From Candidatus Zixiibacteriota bacterium (GTDB lineage Bacteria > Zixibacteria > MSB-5A5 > GN15 > JACZUZ01): a stretch of 64,000 nucleotides of DNA. The translations under genes and the position numbers were made by a program. Of this stretch, positions 7,791-16,913 are shown piece after piece. The stretch covers positions 1 to 64,000 of the forward strand of contig JAJRPJ010000017.1 in assembly GCA_024280835.1 (NCBI GenBank), given 5' to 3'. Each line of letters opens with the position of its first letter. Position 1 is the first letter of the stretch. The notes beneath the pieces were generated by a model that saw only the letters and a program-made list of their open reading frames with translations, was not told the origin of the DNA and made no database searches.

Positions 7791-9926
7791 TTAGATGGTG
7801 GTTTTGGGCATGGTAGCGATGACTTCTCGCACATCTTTGAGATAGAACGGTTTGGCGACCACGGTGAAAACGCCCTTATCGAGCATTTCGGTTTGATTTA
7901 GTTGCGCTCCCCATCCAGTAACCATGGCTACTGGTATTTCTGGGTCGAGTTTTTTGAGTTCCTCGGTTAGTTCAAGGCCTGACATACCAGGCATTCCTAG
8001 GTCGGTGATGACCAGATCGTATTTGCCTTTTTCAAACGCCGCCAAGGCGCTGTGTCCATCTGGGAAGACGTCTGAGACTTGATCGATTAGTGTCAACATG
8101 TCTCCGAGGACTTCTCTGATTTGTGGGTCGTCGTCGACGACCATGATGTTCAGTGGCCGCTCTATTCTTTTTTGAATTATTGTCTGTTCCTCGATTGGAA
8201 CTGCGTCGATTAGCGGAAAGTTTGTGATGAAGGTTGAGCCAATTGTTGAGTCGCCAGATTCCGCGCGGATTGCGCCTCCGTGTCTGACAGCGATACCGTG
8301 GGCAACGCTGAGTCCGAGTCCTGCGCCTTTGTGTGATTTGGTGCTGAAGAACGGGTTGAAGATTTTGTTTTTGATACTCGCGGGGATACCCCGACCTGCA
8401 TCGCTGACGCTGATGGTGACTCTTTGCTTACTGACGCTCAGTGAGACTTTAACCGAACCTCGGGGGGCTGTGGCTTCGATTGCGTTTTTGATGAGACTAT
8501 CGAGCAGGATTTCAATATCGTCGCCTTTGGCGGCAATCATGACTGAATCCTGTTTGGGAGCGACAAAAGAAACTGAAATATTTTTTTCGACGGCGACAGC
8601 GCTCCAGGCGTGTTTAGTCATTGAATAGTTTTCGAAGCAGCTTTTGATATCAAATGGTTCAAGATTGGCTGGCTTGGCGGCTATAGCAAATTCTTGCAGG
8701 CGTTTGATTCTCTCGGCGCCTTCTTCAGCAAGATTTGTTATGGTTGCCAATTCCTCAAGCAGGGCTGAGTCGTCGTAGCGGTTGGCCATTAGCTCTACCC
8801 TGCCGATAATTCCGCCGAGTAAGTTATTGAAGTCATGTGCGATTCCAGTCGCCATGTCTCCTAGGGCCGCTAATGATTCTGCTTCGACTAGTCTGTCTTG
8901 CGCGGAGCGTAATTCGTCGTTGACTTGTCTTTGGTTGCGAAGCAAGCTGTAATTTGCAATGGCTACAACAGAGTATGAGCCAAAGAGTTTTAGCAGGTGA
9001 ATTTCGTCATCGCTGAACTCGGTATATTGATTGGGCCAAAAGCGAAGAATCCATTGGGGTTTAGGGCCTCTTTCGAGACCTACTACATATGAGCTATCAT
9101 CGAAGCGCCATGCTCCGATTGACGAGTCCATTTCAACTAACGTTTCATCGACCTCTGAAGTCACGGAGCATTTGTTGGCTGAGTCACCATTGAGAGCGAT
9201 GCCAAGATTATGTTCGACTTCTAGTTCTTGCTCGAAGCGTATTAGGGCGGCGTGATAGGCGTCTGGAAATGATTCTCTTGAAAGCAATTCTACTTCCCTG
9301 ACACCAGTTAACTCGCAACTCGACAAGCGGATTTTATCTAGCGCATCGCTGACGGCTAGGCCTTCGAAGCTCATGGCTGAGAGACGTAAGATAACTTTCA
9401 TGAAAGCGGTAATTACTATTTGGCGCAATTCTAATTCTACAAATTGGAAAATGACATTGAATTGTTGCGCGGCTAGTTGACAGACTTTTCGGGCTGAGAC
9501 GATTCCTGTACGCTCATCGGAGGGCATTAACGAGACAATCATGGCGCTATCACCGTTGTTGGTTTCAAAGAGATGGGAGTAAGCTCGCACCAAATTCAAA
9601 CGACTCATGATTTCTTTGACAGTCGGGTAGCTCTCGACGATGGAATTGACTTCTAGGTAGCGGTCGTTGAGCTCTTGGCGCTCTCCGAATTGATTCAGGA
9701 ATGCTTCGATCGCTGGTAGTTCGGCGGTTGCTAGCCCGGCGGTGTCTTCGACTGCTAGGAGGCGGAAATTGGAATCGCCGTTGGTGCGGTAGAGAGTGAT
9801 ACATATATTGGCGCCAATTCTATCGGCGACCATCTCGGTGATGATATCCAGAATTTGCAACGCGCCATCGAAGCGTACGCCAGATGTGCTGGCGAGTGAG
9901 CGGAGTATGTTTTCTTGAGCCGACAC
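7791..9926 (-). CDS. soluble hybrid histidine kinase with N-terminal GAF-like regions and C-terminal receiver
   Basis: 711 residues, no membrane segment. Residues about 1-340 look like two GAF-type sensor regions. The dimerisation/phosphoacceptor region near 350-420 contains LAALGDMATGIAHDFNNLLG with the H-box His. The ATPase domain near 430-585 has DSLIKNAIEA (N box), DAGRGIP (G1), FFSTKSHKGAGLGLS (F and G2 boxes). A receiver follows at about 590-711 with VDDDP acidic residues, the phosphoacceptor Asp in VITDLGMPGMSG and the conserved Lys in VAKPFYL. The start is GTG at 9926, 11 bases after the stop of the membrane protein upstream. No separate response regulator or HPt gene is adjacent, so its output is unknown. 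Confidence 0.9.
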   Translation of the reverse strand: MSAQENILRSLASTSGVRFDGALQILDIITEMVADRIGANICITLYRTNGDSNFRLLAVEDTAGLATAELPAIEAFLNQFGERQELNDRYLEVNSIVESYPTVKEIMSRLNLVRAYSHLFETNNGDSAMIVSLMPSDERTGIVSARKVCQLAAQQFNVIFQFVELELRQIVITAFMKVILRLSAMSFEGLAVSDALDKIRLSSCELTGVREVELLSRESFPDAYHAALIRFEQELEVEHNLGIALNGDSANKCSVTSEVDETLVEMDSSIGAWRFDDSSYVVGLERGPKPQWILRFWPNQYTEFSDDEIHLLKLFGSYSVVAIANYSLLRNQRQVNDELRSAQDRLVEAESLAALGDMATGIAHDFNNLLGGIIGRVELMANRYDDSALLEELATITNLAEEGAERIKRLQEFAIAAKPANLEPFDIKSCFENYSMTKHAWSAVAVEKNISVSFVAPKQDSVMIAAKGDDIEILLDSLIKNAIEATAPRGSVKVSLSVSKQRVTISVSDAGRGIPASIKNKIFNPFFSTKSHKGAGLGLSVAHGIAVRHGGAIRAESGDSTIGSTFITNFPLIDAVPIEEQTIIQKRIERPLNIMVVDDDPQIREVLGDMLTLIDQVSDVFPDGHSALAAFEKGKYDLVITDLGMPGMSGLELTEELKKLDPEIPVAMVTGWGAQLNQTEMLDKGVFTVVAKPFYLKDVREVIATMPKTTI

Positions 9927-9937
9927 TTTGAGATGCC

Positions 9938-11506
9938 CTATGTTGTTGAAGAAGTTAAGGGTGCATTTGATAACGAAAGAGTTGACTCTTGCCTACTATG
10001 TGAGTTGACACCACTTGAGCTGGCGTTCTGGATTATATCCGCGAGTGAGGATCTGCGTTCGGTGGTTATGCTAGTGAGTGACGCTGGTTGTTTGATGTAA
10101 TGAATTAGCGATTGTAATTCAGATATTATTTGATTGACTACTTCCAATTGAGATTCTCCGAAGACATTCTTGGCTTTGGTTCCTATGACTACTACGAGTT
10201 CAGATTGTGAGTCAATGATTATGGTACCGTGGATAATCGCGCTCAGATGCTCACTGGTTATCCTTTGCCAGTGGGGTCGTGAATCATAGATGGGCAAAGT
10301 TTTTATGAGCGCCGCGCTAGTTTTATTGGGTGAGTTGAACCATAGACGCCTTGTATGTGGATAGAAACCAATGCGCGGTTGGGCGTTGTGGGATGCAATG
10401 CCGGCGCTGAAAGATTGAGAGAGAGAGCCGGTTCTTTCGGATTCGGTGTTTGAGTATTCGACTGCGATGAAGTTCGCTGGAACTAGATCGTTCCCTAAGT
10501 CTCTTAGAGTCTCAATTAGGGTTTCAAAAACTATCTGCGTGGTTTTGATTTCACCAGATGAAGTGGTTGGCATTTCAGATTTCGTGGAATTTGAATTCAG
10601 CAGTTTTTTGAAAGTTTTCTTGAAGGCTCTTTGGACAAATTCGGCGATGTGCTTCTTTGATTCTAGCTGAGTTATTTGACGGGCTAGTGACTGTTTTTTT
10701 AGAGCGGCTCCAAATAATCTTAGGCCAAGGCTTAGCGTTTTCTGTTTTTCTGTAAAGCGTCTGTCATACTGACTGAGTAGGATGATATTTGCGGTGGCGC
10801 TAATCTGTAATTGTCCTTGAATGCCGCGTAAACCAACGGTTGTCCTTGATTCGGAGGCCAACGCTTGGGAGAGAATTTTCTGTCCTGTCTTTGTGTCAAT
10901 GCCTCTGGTTGCTAGGAGGATTGGAGCGGAAGCAATATTGCCATTTGCCTTTGCTGTCAATGCCAAGAGTGAGTTTTGTACGCCTTGGGATTCGTCAAGT
11001 ATCTTTAGAAACGATTCGGCGAGACTGTGTGGGTTCATTAGGTGACTGGTGTTCTTTGACCATGAGAGACATGTATCAACAAAGCTAACAAATTTGTTTG
11101 TGGCAGCGAAACTGGTTCGAATTGCTTGTTGAGACCCTGAGACTTTGTTGTTGTTTTGGGTTGTGACTCTATGTGGCTGTGTGGCTGAATGCCATTGTGA
11201 CAAGCCACGTAAGGCGACGAGTATGCTAATCGCTGAGCCGAGAGTTGTTCCATCGGCTATGTAATTCTTGAGAGTTGGACTAAAGGTTCCTTCTGATAAT
11301 ATGGCGACTAAAGACAAGACTGAAGCCATCAGGAAGCCGTCCCTCACAAGACGTAAGCCGTGGGTTGCATTGGCATTGGATTTTTTTCTCATGTGAATTG
11401 CATATAGCGCGAGTCCTAAGAAAAGTACGACTGAGAGAAGTTCCATGAAGATTTCTGTCGTGGCATTCTTGGACATTATCGTTTCTAAGATAGGGTTTTC
11501 TAACAT
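9938..11506 (-). CDS. membrane protein with GAF-like cytoplasmic regions, candidate sensor partner of the downstream kinase
   Basis: 522 residues. Three hydrophobic segments lie near the N-terminus (about 21-38, 54-72 and 84-100). The rest is soluble, with two alpha/beta stretches resembling GAF domains (about 140-270 and 300-480) joined by a charged helical linker (about 260-300). No histidine kinase, GGDEF or other catalytic motif is visible. It ends 11 bases before the hybrid kinase on the same strand, so the two are almost surely co-transcribed. I infer a membrane sensing subunit. Other in-frame ATG codons exist at residues 11 and 21; the true start is uncertain. Confidence 0.6.
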   Translation of the reverse strand: MLENPILETIMSKNATTEIFMELLSVVLFLGLALYAIHMRKKSNANATHGLRLVRDGFLMASVLSLVAILSEGTFSPTLKNYIADGTTLGSAISILVALRGLSQWHSATQPHRVTTQNNNKVSGSQQAIRTSFAATNKFVSFVDTCLSWSKNTSHLMNPHSLAESFLKILDESQGVQNSLLALTAKANGNIASAPILLATRGIDTKTGQKILSQALASESRTTVGLRGIQGQLQISATANIILLSQYDRRFTEKQKTLSLGLRLFGAALKKQSLARQITQLESKKHIAEFVQRAFKKTFKKLLNSNSTKSEMPTTSSGEIKTTQIVFETLIETLRDLGNDLVPANFIAVEYSNTESERTGSLSQSFSAGIASHNAQPRIGFYPHTRRLWFNSPNKTSAALIKTLPIYDSRPHWQRITSEHLSAIIHGTIIIDSQSELVVVIGTKAKNVFGESQLEVVNQIISELQSLIHYIKQPASLTSITTERRSSLADIIQNASSSGVNSHSRQESTLSLSNAPLTSSTT

Positions 11507-11688
11507 AGCGCTCTCATTTTTGTTCTAGTCAAAACTAGATGTCTGATGTGAATCAGTTTGCCTATCCAACGGGCTTTCCGCTCACTGGATTCTTCTCTTT
11601 GTGTTATCGGCTTTGATGGCAAGGGCTTAAGGCTCTCGGCTAAGTTGGACATAGTTCAGATTGGAACGATTACCAAAGTGAGTTCTGA

Positions 11689-11964
11689 ATGACTGGGCGA
11701 GATTTCGAATTCAGAGACTTGCTATCGGAGATGCTCCAGCGTCTATGGGATTTGTCCGATACATTCGGCCGAATGTTTTATAGCGAACCTTCACCTCCAT
11801 CTCCTAAGTTACTGCTACCACGCCCATTGCATATCTCCATGGAAGCTGGCGCCATCTTTGTTTCATTTTGTGTCGTTGGCGGTTTCGTGATTCTTAGAAT
11901 TAGCTTTTGGACGGATTCGGAACTGCCAGTTGTTGGAGATATCGGGACAGAAATGGGGATTTAA
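11689..11964 (+). CDS. possible 91-residue protein with one membrane segment
   Basis: A short frame upstream of the lipoprotein gene encodes an acidic N-terminus, a Pro-rich stretch (PSPPSPKLLLPRP) and one hydrophobic segment (AIFVSFCVVGGFVI). Its TAA overlaps an ATG of the next frame as TAATG, which would permit coupling. There is no good ribosome-binding site and no recognised family, so it may be spurious. If it is not real, 11507-11981 is an intergenic region in which I see nothing else. Confidence 0.3.
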   Translation: MTGRDFEFRDLLSEMLQRLWDLSDTFGRMFYSEPSPPSPKLLLPRPLHISMEAGAIFVSFCVVGGFVILRISFWTDSELPVVGDIGTEMGI

Positions 11965-11981
11965 TGCGGAAGGAAGACAGC

Positions 11982-12845
11982 ATGTTGAATTCAGTTGGTG
12001 GAGCAGGTAACGAAGTAAGGATTGGCGTATCAGGTTTGCGCCGCGGGAGTAGATTGGTGGCCTTGGCGATCTTGGCTGTTTCTACCTTTTCGATGGTTGG
12101 TTGCTCAAATAGCGACAGTGTTGTTTCCAATGCTGGGGCACAGAATACGGACTTTGGGGCTCTGAATTATTTGCCAGTTGAGGCTGGTTATTCGGCCAGC
12201 TATGTGGTTACTGACGCTAGTGGCGCTGAACTTAGACGCGAGTCGTATTCTGCCGACAGCGTTGTTTTTGTGGATGGGTATTCAGGAGTCAATTGGGTAC
12301 AGCGAAATTTAGCGAATGATAGTGTCTTAAGCGAAGGCACTATGTACTGGAATAGTGACAAGTCGATTCTTTTTCATTCGGATAATAATTCGACTAAAGT
12401 AGAGCGTTTGTTGCGTTCGCCTTTGGAAGAAGAGGCTCAGTGGCCACGTTGGCGTGAGCCTAGTGTTGTCACTGGTGGCGGTATAATCATTGGCTCAGGG
12501 ACGGACCAACTTGGTGATAATACTGCTCTGGATAATAACCTTCCAGGTGATGGCGCTAATGGCGCAGGGTTGGAGATAGACAAGGACAATCCATACGGAG
12601 TTGAAGACCCTCAGTTCTCCTCGTTTCCAACTCAGGGCGCATCAACGTTCTTTGTGGGCGCTATGGGTGAAGATTTGATTGTCAACGGTACTTTATACAA
12701 TGACTGTTTGCTAATCGAAACCGCTAATTCAGATGGTACAATAAATCGTTACTGGTATTGCGTAGGTGTGGGATTGGTGCAGTATGCGCTTAGCTCTATG
12801 CCTGATGAGGTAGTTGGAACTGTCAATGGGGCTTTGATAAATTAG
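11982..12845 (+). CDS. secreted lipoprotein of unknown function
   Basis: 287 residues. A hydrophobic segment and lipobox FSMVGC give a lipid-modified Cys at position 41, after an unusually long n-region. The mature part is acidic, rich in Ser, Asn and Asp, and probably all beta; it contains a run GGGIIIGSGTDQLGDN resembling a low-complexity loop. I do not recognise a family. The start at 11982 is chosen because GGAAGGAAG lies just upstream; in-frame ATG codons at 11907 and 11964 are less likely. It is one of the few plus-strand genes and converges with efp. Confidence 0.75.
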   Translation: MLNSVGGAGNEVRIGVSGLRRGSRLVALAILAVSTFSMVGCSNSDSVVSNAGAQNTDFGALNYLPVEAGYSASYVVTDASGAELRRESYSADSVVFVDGYSGVNWVQRNLANDSVLSEGTMYWNSDKSILFHSDNNSTKVERLLRSPLEEEAQWPRWREPSVVTGGGIIIGSGTDQLGDNTALDNNLPGDGANGAGLEIDKDNPYGVEDPQFSSFPTQGASTFFVGAMGEDLIVNGTLYNDCLLIETANSDGTINRYWYCVGVGLVQYALSSMPDEVVGTVNGALIN

Positions 12846-13031
12846 AACGGTAATGAATTAGAAGCTAGACTTAGAAGATATTGGCAAGAGATATTTCAGA
12901 CAGAGTATGGGGCTGAACAAAGTGTTTTCTGCTATCGGATAGCGGTGTTGTTGGAAGTTATTTCTTGGAAGATGTCCTATAAATGATATTTTTTTACCCG
13001 AGGTTGTTCCCCTTCCCCCTCTGGTCCCATC

Positions 13032-13064
13032 GAAGTCGGTCTGGTCGTCCACCAGACCGACTTC
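13032..13064. terminator. strong hairpin between convergent lipoprotein and efp genes
   Basis: A perfect 14-bp stem, GAAGTCGGTCTGGT (13032-13045) against 13051-13064, with a five-base loop. It lies between convergent genes and can serve both, though neither side has a long T tract. Confidence 0.6.
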
Positions 13065-13123
13065 ATTATTGGGAGTCAGAAAGATAATAACTACATCGTC
13101 GATACTAGAAACAAATAGGATAC

Positions 13124-13687
13124 TTACTTGCGGACGCGCTCGAGATATTCGCCAGTGCGTGTATCGACTTTGACGAAGTCACCTTCTTTGATGAAGAGTG
13201 GCACTTTGACATCGAGTCCTGTTTCTAACTTCGCAGGTTTGGTGATATTGGAAACGGAGTCACCTTTGACGGCGGGGTCTGATTGGACAACTTCCAGAAT
13301 TACGGAAGCTGGTAGGTCCAATGATAGAGGATGGCCTTCATAGACTAGGAGTGAATATTCTTCGTTCTCTTTTAGATAGAGACGCAAGTCACCGAGTTCT
13401 TCAGAGCGGAGGATGTGTTGCTCGAAATCAGTGATATCCATGAAAGTATATTCTTCGTTGGCTTCGTAGAGGAATTGCATTTTGCGATTTTCAAGATCTG
13501 GCTCTTTGAAGTTTTCGCCGCCGTTGAAAGTTTTTTCATAGATGGCTCCCGTCTTGAGATTACGGAGTTTGGTTTTGACGGTTGCGCCACCACGGGCGAC
13601 TTTTTGGTGCTGAAAATCGACGATAATCAGCGGTTCGCCATCGATTGAAATTCTCCGCCCTTTGCGTAAATCTTTCGTTGAAATCAT
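13124..13687 (-). CDS. efp: translation elongation factor P with Arg at the loop tip
   Basis: 187 residues with the three beta-barrel (KOW/OB) domains of EF-P, which relieves ribosome stalling at polyproline. The start at 13687 (MISTKDLRKG) follows GGAG and matches the family; the frame's upstream extension to 13720 does not. The loop that reaches the peptidyl transferase centre reads FQHQKVARGGA (25-35). Aligned without gaps to the usual FQHVKPGKGGA form, the modified Lys position is Arg32 and the Pro-Gly is Val-Ala. The C-terminal motif region VKVDTRTGEYLERVRK is normal. No modification enzyme gene (EpmA, EarP, YmfI type) is seen in the window. Confidence 0.96.
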   Translation of the reverse strand: MISTKDLRKGRRISIDGEPLIIVDFQHQKVARGGATVKTKLRNLKTGAIYEKTFNGGENFKEPDLENRKMQFLYEANEEYTFMDITDFEQHILRSEELGDLRLYLKENEEYSLLVYEGHPLSLDLPASVILEVVQSDPAVKGDSVSNITKPAKLETGLDVKVPLFIKEGDFVKVDTRTGEYLERVRK

Positions 13688-13875
13688 TTGATTCTCCAAT
13701 ACATATTCATTTGCATACAATCTTCATGTGCGAAGCATTATTTACGGTTTTGATGATTATAGATCCGGATTGTATCGCTGAGCGACGCCAGAGCTATAGT
13801 TTGTTAATATAGTAAGGATAGCGGAATTCGCAATGTTTCGGGAGTTCCTAGAATTTCAGGCGCTTCTAATTATGC

Positions 13876-15771
13876 TTAGGCTCTACTGGGGAGGCTGTTT
13901 GGATTCGATACGGCTCTCTCGGAGGTAGATTCCTGATAGCGTGGGAGTTGGATGGTGAAGGTTGCTCCGCAATCTGGACGGGAGACTAATTCGAGAACGC
14001 CCCCATGTAATTCTATGATTTTTCGCGCTAGTGGCAGTCCGAGTCCTACTCCTGAGGGCGAGCCAGAATAGAAGGGTGTGAAGATTTTTAGCTGTTCGCT
14101 TTCTGAGATACCACAACCGTAGTCGCTGATGACGAAGATGACCTCGTCTGCTGAAACATTGGCAGTGATGTCTACAGGCGAATTATGGGATTCCGAGGCT
14201 CGTAAAGCATTATCTACGAGATTGACGATTACTTGTTTGAGTAGAAGAGTGTCTAGTTCGGCTTCGCCATTGGTTTGGATATTTAGTTGTACCCGTGAAT
14301 CTGTCTTTGGATTGAGTTGATAGCCAGCGAGTACATCTGCAAGGAAGTCCTCTACTTGGGTTGGTTCTGTAGCCAAGGCGAGTGGTTTGGCGAATGAAAG
14401 AAATCTGTCGACTAGAGCGGCTTCGTCGTTTAGCTCTTTGAGCAAGGAGTCAATTGATTCGACTGAACCTTGGAAGTCGGATTTTTCCGCGCGGCGTTTT
14501 ACCAGAGACGAGAAGCCCATGGCCGCTGAGATTGAATTGCGTAATTGGTGAGCTAGTCCTGCGGACATCTCTCCAATGGTGGCTAATTGACGACTGTCTT
14601 CGAGACGTCTTTGGGCGCGGACTACTTCGGTTTGATCGGAGATTAGTAGCATCAATTCTCGCAGTGAGGAATCAGCTTCGATGAGTGGCATTAGTGAAAC
14701 TCGAAAAGTATTGATTGAGCCGTCTGGGCTTTTTTGCTCGAATTCAAAGTCGTTTATTTCGCAAGTAGGGTTGAGTAAGACACGCTCTACTTGTAATTTT
14801 ATTTTCGGGTAGTCGTAGAACATTCCAACATAGTCATCGTTGTTATTTTTTTGTAGTGTCTTCCCTAGTTGTATTGGCGAATGACATTCTAAGAATGTTC
14901 GGGCTTTGTCATTGACGCCGATTAGACGGCCTTGACTATCAAGGACTACGACGCCAGTTGTGATGGCTCCGAGCAGACTGTCATTGAATCGTTCGATATC
15001 ACCGATGCGTCCTTCTAGTTGTTGATTTAGTTCGAGGAGGCGTGTTTCTTTGGAGCGTAGTTTTTCGATTGTCTGTTTGTATTTGCTGACAAGTTCATCG
15101 ACGGCGCTTTCGGCATCGGGCGAGCTGGCGCCGACTTCGGCGACACTTTCTTTGATGCGTTTGAATGGTGAGGTGACGCCGCGAAAGAAGGCGAATACCG
15201 CTAGAGTCATCAAGAGCACGATGACCGCTCCACCTATGAGCAGGTAGCGCGCATCACGCTCTACTGCGGCTAAGGGAACTGTGCGTTTGGCTAAAGCGAG
15301 GACTCTCCACTCACCAGCGCTGACGACTGGACAGTGATAGAGTTCCCATTCAGATTCTGCATTTCTCTTGTATGAGAATTGGTACTTGTTATTGCCTAGA
15401 GTTCCACGCTCTTCACTATCGAAGAGTAAGGCGTGGATGTTTACTCGCGCGTTGCGTGAGAAAACTGATGGGTAGCTGGCGACTTCGGTGAGGTTTGAAT
15501 CTAGGATGAGAGCATAATCGACATCGTCTCTTGTGACGAGGGCGCTGAGGATGACGCTCGTGGCATTCTTAGTTGTGTCGCTTTCTATTTCAGCGCTGAT
15601 TCTAAGGGCTACAGATGTGAGCCTTTCGCGATTGGATTCTCTGAGGTCATTGGTTACACGCGAAAGAGTTCTGTTGGCCGCGAAGTTCATGATGGCCATG
15701 ACCATGACAAAGGCGAGAATTGCGATGGCAACTTCGGTTTGGAAAGGGGCTTTTTTGTGCAGAGTTAGCAT
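13876..15771 (-). CDS. membrane-bound sensor histidine kinase with PAS domain
   Basis: 631 residues. A first membrane helix (about 15-33), an extracytoplasmic sensor region, a second helix (about 172-193, IGGAVIVLLMTLAVFAFF), then a linker/HAMP-like region, a coiled coil and a PAS domain (about 255-380, with GAITTGVVVLDSQGRLIGVN). The H-box is GEMSAGLAHQLRNS; the ATPase domain has VDNALRAS, DYGCGIS and GSPSGVGLGLPLA. The order resembles NtrB/PilS-type kinases. It is monocistronic here, with no response regulator next to it. The downstream prepilin peptidase gene is on its far side (lower coordinates are EF-P), so no operon partner is evident. Confidence 0.9.
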   Translation of the reverse strand: MLTLHKKAPFQTEVAIAILAFVMVMAIMNFAANRTLSRVTNDLRESNRERLTSVALRISAEIESDTTKNATSVILSALVTRDDVDYALILDSNLTEVASYPSVFSRNARVNIHALLFDSEERGTLGNNKYQFSYKRNAESEWELYHCPVVSAGEWRVLALAKRTVPLAAVERDARYLLIGGAVIVLLMTLAVFAFFRGVTSPFKRIKESVAEVGASSPDAESAVDELVSKYKQTIEKLRSKETRLLELNQQLEGRIGDIERFNDSLLGAITTGVVVLDSQGRLIGVNDKARTFLECHSPIQLGKTLQKNNNDDYVGMFYDYPKIKLQVERVLLNPTCEINDFEFEQKSPDGSINTFRVSLMPLIEADSSLRELMLLISDQTEVVRAQRRLEDSRQLATIGEMSAGLAHQLRNSISAAMGFSSLVKRRAEKSDFQGSVESIDSLLKELNDEAALVDRFLSFAKPLALATEPTQVEDFLADVLAGYQLNPKTDSRVQLNIQTNGEAELDTLLLKQVIVNLVDNALRASESHNSPVDITANVSADEVIFVISDYGCGISESEQLKIFTPFYSGSPSGVGLGLPLARKIIELHGGVLELVSRPDCGATFTIQLPRYQESTSERAVSNPNSLPSRA

Positions 15772-15900
15772 ACTCTGCTTATCGACAGATTAGCTATGGG
15801 GATTTAGATAATTTGGTTTTTTACTCTATGGTTGAAACAGCGTCAGGTTCTAGGACATTGTCTCATGGCGTTGAGATTGAGGCGGCGGGATAGGGTTATG

Positions 15901-16695
15901 TTATTGAACAAGGAAATTATCGACGTAAAGACGGATGATCTTGTCGCCATAGACCATGGCGACAAAACCCGCTAGAGCGAGAAATGGGCCAAAGGGCAAC
16001 ATGCGTTCGCGGCGGAATTTCTCTGAGAAGGCCATGACGGCTATTGAAACCAACAGGCCGATTCCCGCTGAGGAAATGAATATCAGGAGGACTCTTTGCC
16101 ATCCGAGGAATGCGCCGAGCATGGCGGCCATTTTTATGTCACCACCGCCCATGCTTTCTTTTTTGAAGAGAAAATCACCGAGAATGGCGATGGCGTAAAG
16201 CGCTCCCCCACCGACGAGAAGGCCGATTGCTGATGAGGCGATTCCTATTCCATCGGAGGTTAATGAATATATTAGTCCGAGAATCATGCCTGGTAGGGTT
16301 AGTTTGTCGGGGATAATCATGTGTTCCAAATCGATGAAGATTATGACAATTAGCGCGGCGCCTAAGAGAGCCATGGCGGCAAGTTGCAAAGTGAAACCAA
16401 AGGAGAAATAGAGCCAGACAAAGACACCTGCGTGGAGGGCTTCGACGACGGGATAGCGCCAAGGGATGTGGGTTTTACATGTGCGGCAACGTCCGCGTAG
16501 AATCAAGTAACTGATTAGCGGGATATTATCGAAAGCGCGGATCATGGCGCCGCACTGAGGACAGGCCGAGCGACTGGTTCCGAAGGGTATGTTACGTGGT
16601 AGCCTGTAGATTAGGGCATTGCCGAATGAACCTAGGAGCAGGCCCATGACGGCGACTACGGCTAATTCGATTATGGCTATTTCGGTGATCTGCAT
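15901..16695 (-). CDS. pilD: prepilin peptidase (A24 family) with N-methylase domain
   Basis: 264 residues. An N-terminal LLLGSFGNALIYRLPR is followed by a zinc-binding pair of CxxC motifs (CPQCGAMI and CRTCKTHIPWRYP), as in bifunctional type IV leader peptidases. The aspartyl protease residues are in FIDLEHMIIPD and GGGDIKM. About eight hydrophobic segments are visible. It cleaves and N-methylates prepilin-like signal sequences at the inner membrane for type IV pili, type II secretion or competence pseudopili. None of those structural genes is in this window. Confidence 0.95.
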   Translation of the reverse strand: MQITEIAIIELAVVAVMGLLLGSFGNALIYRLPRNIPFGTSRSACPQCGAMIRAFDNIPLISYLILRGRCRTCKTHIPWRYPVVEALHAGVFVWLYFSFGFTLQLAAMALLGAALIVIIFIDLEHMIIPDKLTLPGMILGLIYSLTSDGIGIASSAIGLLVGGGALYAIAILGDFLFKKESMGGGDIKMAAMLGAFLGWQRVLLIFISSAGIGLLVSIAVMAFSEKFRRERMLPFGPFLALAGFVAMVYGDKIIRLYVDNFLVQ

Positions 16696-16772
16696 GATAT
16701 TTAATATATCGGCAGAATTGCTTGATGAAAACAGTTTTGATTGGAATAGTGTTGATTAGGGCAGTGGGGTTA

Positions 16773-16819
16773 GCGTCGGGTCACACGTCAGCTGAAGCCG
16801 CCGCAAGACCCGACGCAAC
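16773..16819. repeat. hairpin-forming dispersed repeat related to the 28427-28588 element
   Basis: GCGTCGGGTC (16773-16782) is the perfect reverse complement of 16808-16817. The arms GCGTCGGGTCACAC and CGCAAGACCCGACGCAAC recur, with one mismatch and in inverse orientation, at 28451-28500. It lies between rsmE and the prepilin peptidase gene. Confidence 0.65.
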
Positions 16820-16913
16820 TTGGGACGTGTCGACATTATCGGGAGAAGATTAGGATGCACTTGTTGAAGTCGTATTTGATGAAGTAAAATAGTGTTTTCA
16901 TTGAGATGCGAAA

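Noticed and set aside
12858-13052. A 64-codon minus frame downstream of efp
   Set aside because: Covers the 14-bp hairpin; no ribosome-binding site or similarity.
16773-16819. Hairpin as a terminator of the prepilin peptidase or rsmE gene
   Set aside because: It lies before the prepilin peptidase gene and after rsmE on the minus strand but has no T tract and recurs at 28451; better explained as a repeat.
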